Below are positions 1 through 8,414 of a stretch of DNA of 50,382 nucleotides, one piece after another. The stretch lies in contig JAIOIW010000032.1 of the NCBI GenBank assembly GCA_019912385.1, positions 1 to 50,382 on the forward strand, read 5' to 3'. The translations under genes and the position numbers were made by a program. The notes beneath the pieces are model-generated. The model had not been told where the DNA came from and did no database searches. It saw nothing but the letters and a program-made list of their open reading frames with translations. How positions within the stretch are numbered: the stretch's first letter is position 1; every line of letters starts with the position of its first letter. This DNA comes from Notoacmeibacter sp. (GTDB taxonomy: Bacteria; Pseudomonadota; Alphaproteobacteria; Rhizobiales; Rhizobiaceae).

Positions 1-30
1 TTGAAAGTTCCACTCGATTCATGAACTAGC

Positions 31-105
31 TGGTGGTTTCCTTTTTCCAGCATTTGCGCTTGCGACCGATACAAACGGGATGCAAATGTCGGAAACGAAC
101 CACTA
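31..105. repeat. Imperfect nested inverted repeat at the 3' end of the DUF1674 gene
   Basis: CATTTGC at 51-57 pairs with GCAAATG at 82-88. Outside it GTTTCC at 36-41 pairs with GGAAAC at 91-96, and TGGTGG/CCACTA extends the stem with a bulge. It overlaps the DUF1674 stop and could act as a transcript 3'-end structure for the minus strand. There is no clean U-run. Nothing else is visible in bases 1-102. Confidence 0.3.
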
Positions 106-309
106 GAAATCGACGGCAAGTCCCTTGACCTCGTAGTCGCCGTAGCGCACGGGTTCCTTGCCGCCGCGCCCGCCGACTTCGACAGGCATCCCGGATACAT
201 TTTTTTCGTAGGCGGCGCGGCGCGCTTCGGCTTCCTTCAAGGCCCGCTGGGCGGCGGGAGGCAGATCCTCGAACCGGCGTCCGGTGTCCGCCGCCGACTT
301 TTCGTTCAT
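103..309 (-). CDS. DUF1674 protein (SDHAF4-like)
   Basis: Small 68-aa protein whose C-terminal half carries the DUF1674 signature: GGRGGKEPVRYGDYE followed by a KG-AVDF end. The eukaryotic relative SDHAF4 assists maturation of the flavinylated succinate dehydrogenase subunit; a matching role here is inferred from the family. I chose the ATG at 309 because AGGAAA lies just upstream on the minus strand. An ATG at 330 would add seven residues but has no clear ribosome binding site. It points away from rsmB, a pairing I recall from Rhizobiales genomes. The stop codon lies inside a region of imperfect inverted repeats (about 31-105). Confidence 0.8.
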   Translation of the reverse strand: MNEKSAADTGRRFEDLPPAAQRALKEAEARRAAYEKNVSGMPVEVGGRGGKEPVRYGDYEVKGLAVDF

Positions 310-488
310 GTTTTCCTGGCCCGTCGTCATTCGTTGCAGTCCGAGATTGAGGTTGGCATTTGAAGCTTTCGTTCTTATAGGGCGAAATCCTTGCGGGATC
401 GACCCCGGGAGTCGCCGCATGAACGCGGCGGCCGGATGGTGAAAGTTGAAATGACGGAAATAGCGACGAAAACCAAAGGCGGACGGTC

Positions 489-1886
489 TTGAGCGGCCGC
501 GCGCCGGAACGGCGGAAACAGCGGAAGCCCGCCGCGCCGGCCGGCGGCGAAGCGCCTGCGGGCACCGAACAGACGGCCGGGTTTGCGGCCCGCCAGACGG
601 CAGCGCGCCTGCTCGGCGCGGTGGTGACGGCCCGCAGCCCGATGGACGGACTGACGGATGCCGAACACGGCCATCCCCAGTACATGGCGCTTGACGCGCG
701 GGACAGGGCGCTCGTTCGCGCAATTCTGATGAGCGCGTTGCGTCACCGCAACACGATCGAGGCGCTGATCGCAAAAAGGCTCGACCGGCGATTGCCCGAA
801 AATGCGCACGCGCTGTCGCACGTCCTGCATGTCGGCGCGGCGCAGATCGCGTTTCTGGATGTACCCGACAGTGCGGCGGTCAATCTGGCGGTGGCGCAGG
901 CCAAGGCGGATCCGCGGACACGTCGCTTTGCCGGTCTGGTCAATGCCGTGCTGCGCTCGATCGGGCGGGGCGGCGCGCGCGCGCGCGATGCCGCGCTCGC
1001 CCAGACCGTCGATGCGCCCGCGTGGTTCGCCGAACGCCTGGCGCGCGACTATGGCGCCGAGAAAGCGGCCGCGATCCTGGCCGCCCATCGCATCGAGGCG
1101 CCAGTCGATTTCACGGTGAAGTCCGATCCGGAAGGCTGGGCGGAGCGGCTCGGCGGCTTCGTGCTGCCGACGGGCAGCGTGCGGGTGGAATCCTTGCCCG
1201 CGGCGGTTCCCGACCTGCCGGGATTTTCCGACGGGCAATGGTGGGTCCAGGATGCGGCCGCCGCGTTGCCGGCGCGGCTGCTCGGCGAAATCGCCGGCAA
1301 GCATGTCGGCGACCTGTGCGCGGCGCCCGGCGGAAAGACCGCGCAGCTGGCGCTTGCCGGCGCGCGGGTGACCGCGATCGATCTCAGCGCAAACCGTCTG
1401 AAGCGGCTGGAGGGCAATCTCGCGCGCCTTGGTCTTGCGGCCGAAACGAAGGTCGCCGACCTCAGGACATTCGTGCCCGACGAACCGTTCGACGCCGTGC
1501 TTCTCGATGCGCCCTGCTCGTCGACGGGCACCGTGCGCCGCCATCCCGACGTGCCATGGACCAAGACCACACAGGATATCGAGCGCCTCGCCGCGCTCCA
1601 GGCCCAGTTGCTCGAGCGCGCGCTCGCGATGGTGAAGCCCGGCGGCCGGGTGGTTTTTTCCAACTGCTCGCTTGACAAGGACGAGGGCGAAAGCCTGCTG
1701 GCGCGGTTCATGGAGACGTGCGGCGATGCCGTGGCCGACCCGATCAGGCCGGAGGAAATTCCGGGCGCCGGCGCGTTCGTCGATGCACGGGGTTGGCTGC
1801 GCACGACGCCCGCCGATTGGCAATTTTCCACACCCCGCCAATCCGGTCTCGACGGCTTTTTCGCGGCGCGGTTGTTCCGCCGCTGA
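489..1886 (+). CDS. rsmB: 16S rRNA (cytosine-C5) methyltransferase, RsmB/NOP family
   Basis: 465-aa SAM-dependent rRNA m5C methyltransferase. The N-terminal ~150 residues form a NusB-like RNA-binding domain (QTAARLLGAVVTAR, then FAGLVNAVLR). The C-terminal Rossmann domain has the SAM motif DLCAAPGGKTAQ, the DAPCSSTGTVRRHPD motif with one catalytic Cys near residue 342, and SNCSLDKDEGE with the second Cys near residue 391. RsmB enzymes methylate C967 of 16S rRNA (E. coli numbering). The start is a TTG. It is followed 99 bases later by a heparinase-like gene and then purH, an arrangement I recall from Hyphomicrobiales. Confidence 0.9.
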   Translation: MSGRAPERRKQRKPAAPAGGEAPAGTEQTAGFAARQTAARLLGAVVTARSPMDGLTDAEHGHPQYMALDARDRALVRAILMSALRHRNTIEALIAKRLDRRLPENAHALSHVLHVGAAQIAFLDVPDSAAVNLAVAQAKADPRTRRFAGLVNAVLRSIGRGGARARDAALAQTVDAPAWFAERLARDYGAEKAAAILAAHRIEAPVDFTVKSDPEGWAERLGGFVLPTGSVRVESLPAAVPDLPGFSDGQWWVQDAAAALPARLLGEIAGKHVGDLCAAPGGKTAQLALAGARVTAIDLSANRLKRLEGNLARLGLAAETKVADLRTFVPDEPFDAVLLDAPCSSTGTVRRHPDVPWTKTTQDIERLAALQAQLLERALAMVKPGGRVVFSNCSLDKDEGESLLARFMETCGDAVADPIRPEEIPGAGAFVDARGWLRTTPADWQFSTPRQSGLDGFFAARLFRR

Positions 1887-1985
1887 CAACCCGCGGGAAT
1901 GTATATGCCGCCGTGCAACTTAGCGCTTCGCACAAAACCTTGAATCACCTAAGATATTGCGAAGGGGAGATATGGAGGGCCGTGC

Positions 1986-3701
1986 TTGAACAGCGCGACA
2001 AGCGATAGTCCGCGCCTGTGGGGGCTTATCGTCCGTGAACTATGGCGCAAAGCGAGGCGGCGGCTCAGGGCCGGGCCGATCTATCGCTGGCGCTTTGCCG
2101 GACGTACGCCCGAACGGGTGCTGATCGCGCCGCCGGACCTCAGGCTGGCCGACAGCCAGATCGCGCTCGAAATCTATTCCGGCCGTTTCCCGCTCGCCGG
2201 GCACATCGTCGAGACGGGCGGCGAATCGCCGTTCCGCATCGAGGTCTCGAACCGGCCGTGGCTGGGAGCCCTGCACGGATTCAGGTGGCTTCGCCACATG
2301 CGCGCATCTGGCACCGATCTGGCGTCGGCAAATGCCCGCGCGCTGGTCGGCGACTGGATCAGCGGACCCGGCGCGCGGATCGGCGGAATCGGCTGGGAAC
2401 CCGAAATCACCGCCATTCGGATCATTTCGTGGCTGCAGCATTCGACCATCGTGCTGCAGGGCTCGGAGTTCGGATTTTATCGCACCTTCCTGAAATCGCT
2501 TTCCGCGCAGATCCGTTATCTCAGGACAATGGCGCCGGAAATGCCGGATGGCGAAGGCCGCCTGCGCGCCCGCATCGCGCTGGCCTACGCCGCGCTTTCG
2601 CTGCCCATGGCGCCGGCATCGTTACGCAGCGCCACGCGCAACCTGTCGGTCGAACTCCACCACCAGATCCTCGCCGATGGCGGCCATATCTCGCGCAATC
2701 CAAACGCCTTGCTGGAACTGCTTGCAGACCTGCTGCCGCTGCGCCAGACCTATGCGAACCAGGCGGAAACCCTGCCGCCGGCCCTGATCGGCGCGGTTGA
2801 GCGCATGCTGCCGATGCTCCGGTTCTTCCGCCACCAGGACGGCAATCTGGCGCGGTTCAACGGCGTAGGGCCGATCAGCGCCGACCGCATCATCGGCATA
2901 TTGCAGCACGACGAGACGCAGGGCGCGCCGCTCTCGCATGCGCCGCATTCGGGTTATGAACGCCTCCAGCAGGGGTATACGACCGTGATCGCCGATACCG
3001 GCGTCGCGCCGCCGGTGGACGTTTCGGGCGAGGCCCATGCCGGCTGCCTGTCGTTCGAGATGTCGTCGGGCCGCCACCAGTTCATCATCAATTGCGGTGT
3101 CGACACGTTCGGGGCGGCGGATTTCCGTCCGCTCGCCCGGGCCACGGCGGCGCATTCGACCGCGGTGCTCAACGATACGTCGTCGGCCCGTCTCGCGCTT
3201 GGCGGCTGGGCGCACGACATGATCGGCACGCGGCTGGTCTCGGGCCCGAAAAAGGTGCCCTGCACCCGCGAGGACGGCGAAGGCTTCCAGTGCTTCACGG
3301 CGAAACACGACGGCTATGTCGGCCGGTTCGATCTGTGGCACGAGCGACAGCTCACGCTGCGCGAAAGCGGGCTCATCCTCGATGGCCGCGACCGGTTCTT
3401 CCGCCCCAATGGCGAACCGGCGCGGGACAACGGCAAGGACGCGGTTGCCATCCGCTTCCATGTCCATCCCGATATCGGGCTCTACAAGGACGAATACGGG
3501 CAGATGACGCTCGCCGCGCCCGGCGGCGACGTCTGGGTGTTCACCTGTGGCGGCCCGCAACCCGAGATCGAGAGCTCGATCTATTTCGCCGGCATTGCCG
3601 GCCCGGCGCGAACGACGCAGATGGCCATCGCCTTCAAGGCGTCGGAGGTGCCGGAAATCCACTGGCGGCTGACAAAAATGGCCACTGCCAGCGCTGTCTG
3701 A
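1986..3701 (+). CDS. Heparinase II/III family protein
   Basis: 571-aa protein of the heparinase II/III-like family (PF07940). It has an alpha-helical N-terminal half and a beta-rich C-terminal half (roughly residues 330-560, with segments such as AHSTAVLNDTSSARL and RDRFFRPNG). No signal peptide is evident. Characterised relatives are polysaccharide lyases, but members beside purH in alphaproteobacteria have no established substrate, so enzyme activity is uncertain. The TTG start is preceded by GGAGG. It probably shares a transcript with rsmB (99-base gap). Confidence 0.8.
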   Translation: MNSATSDSPRLWGLIVRELWRKARRRLRAGPIYRWRFAGRTPERVLIAPPDLRLADSQIALEIYSGRFPLAGHIVETGGESPFRIEVSNRPWLGALHGFRWLRHMRASGTDLASANARALVGDWISGPGARIGGIGWEPEITAIRIISWLQHSTIVLQGSEFGFYRTFLKSLSAQIRYLRTMAPEMPDGEGRLRARIALAYAALSLPMAPASLRSATRNLSVELHHQILADGGHISRNPNALLELLADLLPLRQTYANQAETLPPALIGAVERMLPMLRFFRHQDGNLARFNGVGPISADRIIGILQHDETQGAPLSHAPHSGYERLQQGYTTVIADTGVAPPVDVSGEAHAGCLSFEMSSGRHQFIINCGVDTFGAADFRPLARATAAHSTAVLNDTSSARLALGGWAHDMIGTRLVSGPKKVPCTREDGEGFQCFTAKHDGYVGRFDLWHERQLTLRESGLILDGRDRFFRPNGEPARDNGKDAVAIRFHVHPDIGLYKDEYGQMTLAAPGGDVWVFTCGGPQPEIESSIYFAGIAGPARTTQMAIAFKASEVPEIHWRLTKMATASAV

Positions 3702-3825
3702 TCCCGAAACCGGGGAAATGGAGGCGCGGGGCTGCGGATAATGCGCCCGGCCGATTGGACCGCGGGCGTTGCTGTGCTACTGCGCGGTCGAAATCCTTCC
3801 CAATCGCCGACAGGACCGCCCGACC

Positions 3826-5442
3826 ATGGCCGTAGCCTCCAAGAAAATTCCCGCCCCCGACCGCGTTGCGATCCGCCGCGCGCTGCTTTCCGTTTCCGAC
3901 AAGACCGGACTTGTCGAACTCGCCCGCGCTCTTGATTCGCGCGGCGTCGAACTCGTCTCGACCGGCGGAACGGCAGCGGCGATCGCGGCGGCGGGCATTG
4001 CCGTCACCGACGTTTCGCAAGTCACCGGATTTCCCGAAATCATGGACGGGCGCGTCAAGACGCTGCATCCGCTGGTGCATGGCGGCCTGCTTGCCATTCG
4101 CGACGACGAGGAACACGCCGACGCCATGAAGGCGCACGGGATCGCCGGCATCGACCTCGCGGTGATCAATCTCTATCCGTTCGAGGATGTGCGGTTTTCC
4201 GGCGGCGACTATCCCTCGACGGTGGAGAATATCGATATCGGCGGGCCGGCGATGGTGCGCGCTTCGGCCAAGAACCATGCCTACGTCGCGGTTGTCACCG
4301 ATCCGCAAGACTACGGCGCGGTGCTCGACGAGATGAAGGCCAACGGCGGTGCGCTGACATACCGCTTCCGCCAGGATCTGGCGGCGAAGGCATTCGCGCG
4401 CACCGCCGCCTACGATGCCGCGATTTCCGGGTGGTTTGCCGAGACGCTCGGCGTCGATGCGCCGCGCCACCGCGCCTTCGGCGGCCGGCTGCATTCGGAA
4501 ATGCGCTACGGCGAGAACCCGCACCAGAAGGCCGGCTTCTACCTGACGGGCGACAAGCGGCCGGGCGTGGCGAGCGCGACGCAGCTTCAGGGCAAGCAGC
4601 TCTCCTACAACAATATCAACGACACCGATGCCGCGTTCGAGCTCGTCGCCGAGTTCGATCCGGCGCGCACGGCCGCCGTTGCCGTGATCAAGCACGCCAA
4701 TCCGTGCGGCGTGGCGGAAGGCGCGGACCTGAAGGCGGCCTACGAGTTGGCGCTGCGCTGCGATCCGGTGTCGGCCTATGGCGGCATCGTCGCGCTCAAC
4801 CGGACGCTGGATGCCGCATCGGCAGAGGAAATCGTCAAGATCTTCACCGAGGTGATCATTGCGCCGGATGCGACCGACGAGGCGAAGGCCATCGTTGCCG
4901 CCAAGAAGAACCTGCGCCTGCTGGTGACCGGCGGCCTGCCGGACCCGCGCGCGGCAGGTATCGCCGCCAAGACGGTGGCCGGCGGCCTACTGGTCCAGAG
5001 CCGCGACAATGGCGTGGTCGATGATCTCGACCTCAAGGTGGTGACCAGGCGCGCGCCGACCGACAGGGAAATGGCCGACCTCAAATTCGCCTTCCGCGTC
5101 GCCAAGCACGTCAAGTCGAATGCCATCGTCTATGCCCGCGACCTCGCCACGGTGGGCATCGGCGCGGGGCAGATGAGCCGGGTGGATTCGTCGCGGATCG
5201 CGGCGCGCAAGGCGCTGGATGCCAGCAAGGCGGCCGGCCTTTCCGAACCGCTGACCAGGGGTTGCGTGGTGGCTTCCGACGCCTTCTTCCCCTTTGCCGA
5301 CGGGCTGCTGTCGGCGGTGGAGGCCGGTGCAACGGCCGTGATCCAGCCCGGCGGCTCGATGCGCGACGACGAGGTGATCGCCGCCGCCGACGCGCATGAC
5401 ATTGCCATGGTCTTCACCGGCATGCGGCACTTCAGGCACTGA
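3826..5442 (+). CDS. purH: Bifunctional AICAR transformylase / IMP cyclohydrolase
   Basis: 538-aa enzyme for the last two steps of purine synthesis: formyl transfer to AICAR, then ring closure to IMP. The N-terminal IMP cyclohydrolase part begins [18 protein letters not shown] and carries the STGGTA and [12 protein letters not shown] motifs. The C-terminal transformylase part has [23 protein letters not shown] and the catalytic KHANPCG segment, ending with FTGMRHFRH as is typical. The ATG at 3826 gives the normal family length; an upstream in-frame TTG at 3769 would add 19 unlikely residues. Confidence 0.96.
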   Translation: MAVASKKIPAPDRVAIRRALLSVSDKTGLVELARALDSRGVELVSTGGTAAAIAAAGIAVTDVSQVTGFPEIMDGRVKTLHPLVHGGLLAIRDDEEHADAMKAHGIAGIDLAVINLYPFEDVRFSGGDYPSTVENIDIGGPAMVRASAKNHAYVAVVTDPQDYGAVLDEMKANGGALTYRFRQDLAAKAFARTAAYDAAISGWFAETLGVDAPRHRAFGGRLHSEMRYGENPHQKAGFYLTGDKRPGVASATQLQGKQLSYNNINDTDAAFELVAEFDPARTAAVAVIKHANPCGVAEGADLKAAYELALRCDPVSAYGGIVALNRTLDAASAEEIVKIFTEVIIAPDATDEAKAIVAAKKNLRLLVTGGLPDPRAAGIAAKTVAGGLLVQSRDNGVVDDLDLKVVTRRAPTDREMADLKFAFRVAKHVKSNAIVYARDLATVGIGAGQMSRVDSSRIAARKALDASKAAGLSEPLTRGCVVASDAFFPFADGLLSAVEAGATAVIQPGGSMRDDEVIAAADAHDIAMVFTGMRHFRH

Positions 5443-5511
5443 CCGCGGGCGACGACAGCCGCTGAACGAAATCATCGCGTCGCGCGGAAACAAGAGACTG
5501 GAGGTCGCCAG

Positions 5512-6504
5512 ATGCAGCAACGCCAACTCGGCACGAACGGACCGATGGTCGGCGCGGTGGGGCTCGGCTGCATGAGCTTCGCCGGCTTCTACGGGCCGAC
5601 CGACATGGCCGAGGCGCACCGCACGCTCGCCCGTTCGCTCGATCTCGGCGTCACCCACCTCGATACGGCGCTGATCTATGGCAACGGCCTGTCGGAGGAA
5701 TGGATCGGTGCCTTCCTGAAGGACAACCCGGCGGCGCGCGAGCGCTTCGTGATCGCCACCAAGGGCGGCATCCGCACCAAGCCGGTGCGCGCATTCGACA
5801 ATTCCGAAGCCTTTCTGCGCGAATGCCTGGAAGGGTCGCTGAAGCGGCTCAACGTCGACCATGTCGCGCTCTACTACGTGCACCGCCGAGATCCGTCGAT
5901 TCCTATCGAGGAGGTGGCCGGCACGCTCGCGAGGTTCAGGCAGGAAGGCAAGATCGGCGCCATCGGCTTTTCCGAAATCGCGCCGGCGTCGCTGGAACGG
6001 GCGGCCTCGGTGCATCCCGTCGCGGCGGTGCAAAGCGAGTATTCGCTTTGGACGCGGCTGCCCGAACTCGGCATGATCCAGGCCTGCGCGCGGCTGGGCA
6101 CGGCCTTCGTCGCGTTTTCGCCGGTCGCGCGCGGCATGTTCGGCTCGACCCCGCTCGACCCGTCGAAGTTCGGCGAAAGCGATTTCCGAAGGGCCAATCC
6201 CCGCTTCGAGGAACCCAATTTCAGTTTCAACGAGACGCGGGTGGCGAAGTTCCGGGCCTACGCCGCCGACCATGGCTGGACCCCGGCGGCGCTGGCGATC
6301 GCCTGGACGCTTCACCGCGGCGACCATATCATTGCGATACCGGGAACCCGTACGCCGGAGCATCTCGCCGACGACGCGGCCGGCGCGGCGATCGAACTGG
6401 GCGCGGCGCAGATGGCGGAGATCGAGGCGATCCTGCCGGCCGGGTTTGCCCATGGCGACCGCTACAGCGACAAGCAGTCGCTCGGCCCGGAACGTTATTG
6501 CTGA
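5512..6504 (+). CDS. Aldo/keto reductase
   Basis: 330-aa NADP-dependent oxidoreductase with a TIM-barrel fold. The usual catalytic residues are visible: Asp and Tyr in HLDTALIYGNG (about residues 46-56), Lys in IATKGG and His in YYVHRRD. The C-terminal cofactor-binding segment IAIPGTRTPEHLADDA is also present. It resembles the AKR subgroup reducing small aldehydes such as methylglyoxal, but the substrate cannot be read from the sequence. GGAGG lies 7 bases before the ATG. It is followed by dxr after 76 bases, probably on the same transcript. Confidence 0.9.
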   Translation: MQQRQLGTNGPMVGAVGLGCMSFAGFYGPTDMAEAHRTLARSLDLGVTHLDTALIYGNGLSEEWIGAFLKDNPAARERFVIATKGGIRTKPVRAFDNSEAFLRECLEGSLKRLNVDHVALYYVHRRDPSIPIEEVAGTLARFRQEGKIGAIGFSEIAPASLERAASVHPVAAVQSEYSLWTRLPELGMIQACARLGTAFVAFSPVARGMFGSTPLDPSKFGESDFRRANPRFEEPNFSFNETRVAKFRAYAADHGWTPAALAIAWTLHRGDHIIAIPGTRTPEHLADDAAGAAIELGAAQMAEIEAILPAGFAHGDRYSDKQSLGPERYC

Positions 6505-6580
6505 GGCGGCTTGCCGCGCCCGGCAGCAGGGTCTATGTCCGGGCGGACTCTCCGCAAGAGGATGCTGGATTGGAGACATC

Positions 6581-7759
6581 TTGAGCCCCCGCACGGCCAC
6601 GTCGCACAGGCGCATCTCGATACTCGGCGCGACCGGGTCGATCGGAGTCAATACGCTTGATGTCATCCGGCACATGGGCGGGCGCGAGGCCTTCGATGTC
6701 GTAGCAGTCACCGGCTCGGCCAATGCCACGCTGCTTGCCAGGCAGGCACGCGAAGCGGGTGCGCAGATCGCGGTCACGGCCGACGAGCGGCTCTACGGGC
6801 AGTTGAAGGACCTGCTTGCGGGAAGCGGCATCGAGGCGGCGGCCGGGCGCGAGGCACTGATCGAGGCCGCGGCCATACCGGCCGACATCACCATGGCGGC
6901 AATCGTCGGCATGGCCGGCCTGGAGCCGACGCTGGCGGCGGTGGCCAACGGCGGCACAATCGCGCTCGCCAACAAGGAATGTCTGGTCTCGGCGGGCGGC
7001 CTGTTCATCGACGCGGTGCACGGGGCCGGCGGAACGCTGCTGCCGGTCGACTCCGAGCACAACGCCATTTTCCAGGTGCTGGAGGCGGATCGCAAGCAGG
7101 CCGTCGAGCGGGTCATCCTGACCGCTTCGGGCGGGCCGTTCCGCACCTTTTCGCGCGAGCAGATGGAAAGCGTCACCGTGGAGACGGCGCGCGCGCATCC
7201 AAACTGGTCGATGGGGCTGAAAATATCGATCGATTCCGCCTCGATGTTCAACAAGGCGCTGGAAATGATCGAGGCCAGATACCTGTTCGATCTTGCGCCT
7301 GGCCAGATCGAGGTCATCGTCCACCCGCAATCGATCGTCCATTCGATGGTCGGCTACCGGGACGGTTCGATCCTGGCCCAGCTCGGCCCGTCCGACATGC
7401 GCACCGCAATCGGCTACTGCCTCGGCTGGCCGTTCAGGCCGGACCTGCCAGTGGAGCGGCTCGACTTCGCGAAGCTGGCGCGCCTCGAATTCGAGGCGCC
7501 GGACCAGGCTCGCTTTCCCGCGCTACGCCTTGCCCGCCAGGCGCTCGAAGCGGGCGGATTGTCGGGCGCGGTGCTCAATGGCGCCAAGGAAACCGCGCTC
7601 GACGCCTTCATCGCGGGGCGCGCCGGCTTTCTCGAGATGGCGGAAATGGTGGAGCGGGTTATGGACCAAATGGCGGACTTGCCAGAGGCTCGTACTCTGG
7701 ACGATGTGATCGCGGCGGATGGCGAGGCACGAAAACGCGCGGCCGCCATGATTCCTTGA
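6581..7759 (+). CDS. dxr: 1-deoxy-D-xylulose 5-phosphate reductoisomerase
   Basis: 392-aa second enzyme of the MEP isoprenoid pathway, converting DXP to 2-C-methyl-D-erythritol 4-phosphate with NADPH. The NADPH motif ILGATGSIG lies near the N-terminus. Further diagnostic segments are ALANKECLVSAG, the metal/substrate motif LPVDSEHNAIFQ and HPNWSMGLKISIDSASMFNKALEMIEA. These identify the classical type I enzyme, not the DXR-like (DRL) enzyme known from Brucella. The start is TTG at 6581 with GGAGA upstream and gives the standard length. It is not next to cdsA, uppS or rseP here. Confidence 0.95.
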   Translation: MSPRTATSHRRISILGATGSIGVNTLDVIRHMGGREAFDVVAVTGSANATLLARQAREAGAQIAVTADERLYGQLKDLLAGSGIEAAAGREALIEAAAIPADITMAAIVGMAGLEPTLAAVANGGTIALANKECLVSAGGLFIDAVHGAGGTLLPVDSEHNAIFQVLEADRKQAVERVILTASGGPFRTFSREQMESVTVETARAHPNWSMGLKISIDSASMFNKALEMIEARYLFDLAPGQIEVIVHPQSIVHSMVGYRDGSILAQLGPSDMRTAIGYCLGWPFRPDLPVERLDFAKLARLEFEAPDQARFPALRLARQALEAGGLSGAVLNGAKETALDAFIAGRAGFLEMAEMVERVMDQMADLPEARTLDDVIAADGEARKRAAAMIP

Positions 7760-7785
7760 GTGCGGCAGCCGCGCGAACGCTCAGG

Positions 7786-8028
7786 TCAGATTCCGAGCAG
7801 TTTCATCGCCTCGGCAAGCGTCTCGACCGAGGCCGTGTGATTGCCAGCGTTGTGTTCCTCTTCGCCCTGGGCGCGCAACTCCTTCACCTTGGCAAGGTCC
7901 GACTCGGAAAGCGAGGCGGTCTGCAGCGCCTCGTCGATTTTCGCCATGTCGGCCGGGCAATGGAAGGCGAAGGCATTGACGGTGAGTGCGAGCGTCGTCG
8001 CGCAAGCGAGCAGTATCGTGCGGAACAT
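7786..8028 (-). CDS. Small exported protein of unknown function
   Basis: 80-aa protein with a clear Sec signal peptide (MFRTILLACATTLALTVNAFA, cleavage expected after AFA). The mature part of about 59 residues is highly charged and helical, FHCPADMAKIDEAL... to LAEAMKLLGI, with a single Cys. A strong CAGGAGGA precedes the ATG. It converges with dxr (26-base gap) and diverges from typA. I recognise it only as resembling a small periplasmic family seen in Rhizobiales; the function is unknown. Confidence 0.7.
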   Translation of the reverse strand: MFRTILLACATTLALTVNAFAFHCPADMAKIDEALQTASLSESDLAKVKELRAQGEEEHNAGNHTASVETLAEAMKLLGI

Positions 8029-8414
8029 GATGTCCTCCTGATTGCTGTATCCCTGGCCGGCCTGTTCCGGCCGCAGCCATAGGCCACCAGCCGATTGCGC
8101 CCGAAATATGTCGCCCGCATTCACGGTCCGGGCGCATGCCATCACAAGCCCGGGAGCATCATCGCTTGCACCGAGCAAGGAAAGAGTGACGTCTCCGGCC
8201 ATGCTTTCGACTGGATCGCCTTCATGCGCGGGGATGCCGCTCTTGCGGAATGGCAAAACTACCGGCTGGAAAAGACGATCCGCGATTTCCATATATGGCG
8301 ACGGGTGCGCTGAACGGAAAATCCTTTCGCGTTTGCACAATTTCCTGTATGAGCGCGCCAACACGACATACGGTGCAGCCCAAGGCGCGCGCCCTCAACC
8401 TCTCCGAGAGACAA
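8029..8414. other. 386-base divergent intergenic region upstream of typA
   Basis: This separates the small exported protein (minus) from typA (plus) and must hold both promoters. Open frames exist on both strands, but none has a convincing ribosome binding site, signal or family resemblance. I see no RNA gene, strong terminator or clear -35/-10 pair here. An untranslated leader for typA is possible. Confidence 0.4.

Noticed and set aside
375-1889. Long minus-strand open frame opposite rsmB, and similar long antisense frames opposite purH, gdh, ffh, sulfatase and others
   Set aside because: They mirror strongly coding genes in a GC-rich genome, are rich in Arg, Pro and His, and show no domains or binding sites.
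8095-8313. 72-codon plus-strand frame upstream of typA
   Set aside because: No ribosome binding site and no recognisable features; it ends before typA and looks like chance.
8250-8414. In-frame upstream extension of TypA by 55 residues
   Set aside because: The extension has no similarity to TypA proteins; the ATG at 8415 gives the exact conserved N-terminus (MNLRNIAIIAHVDHGKTT).
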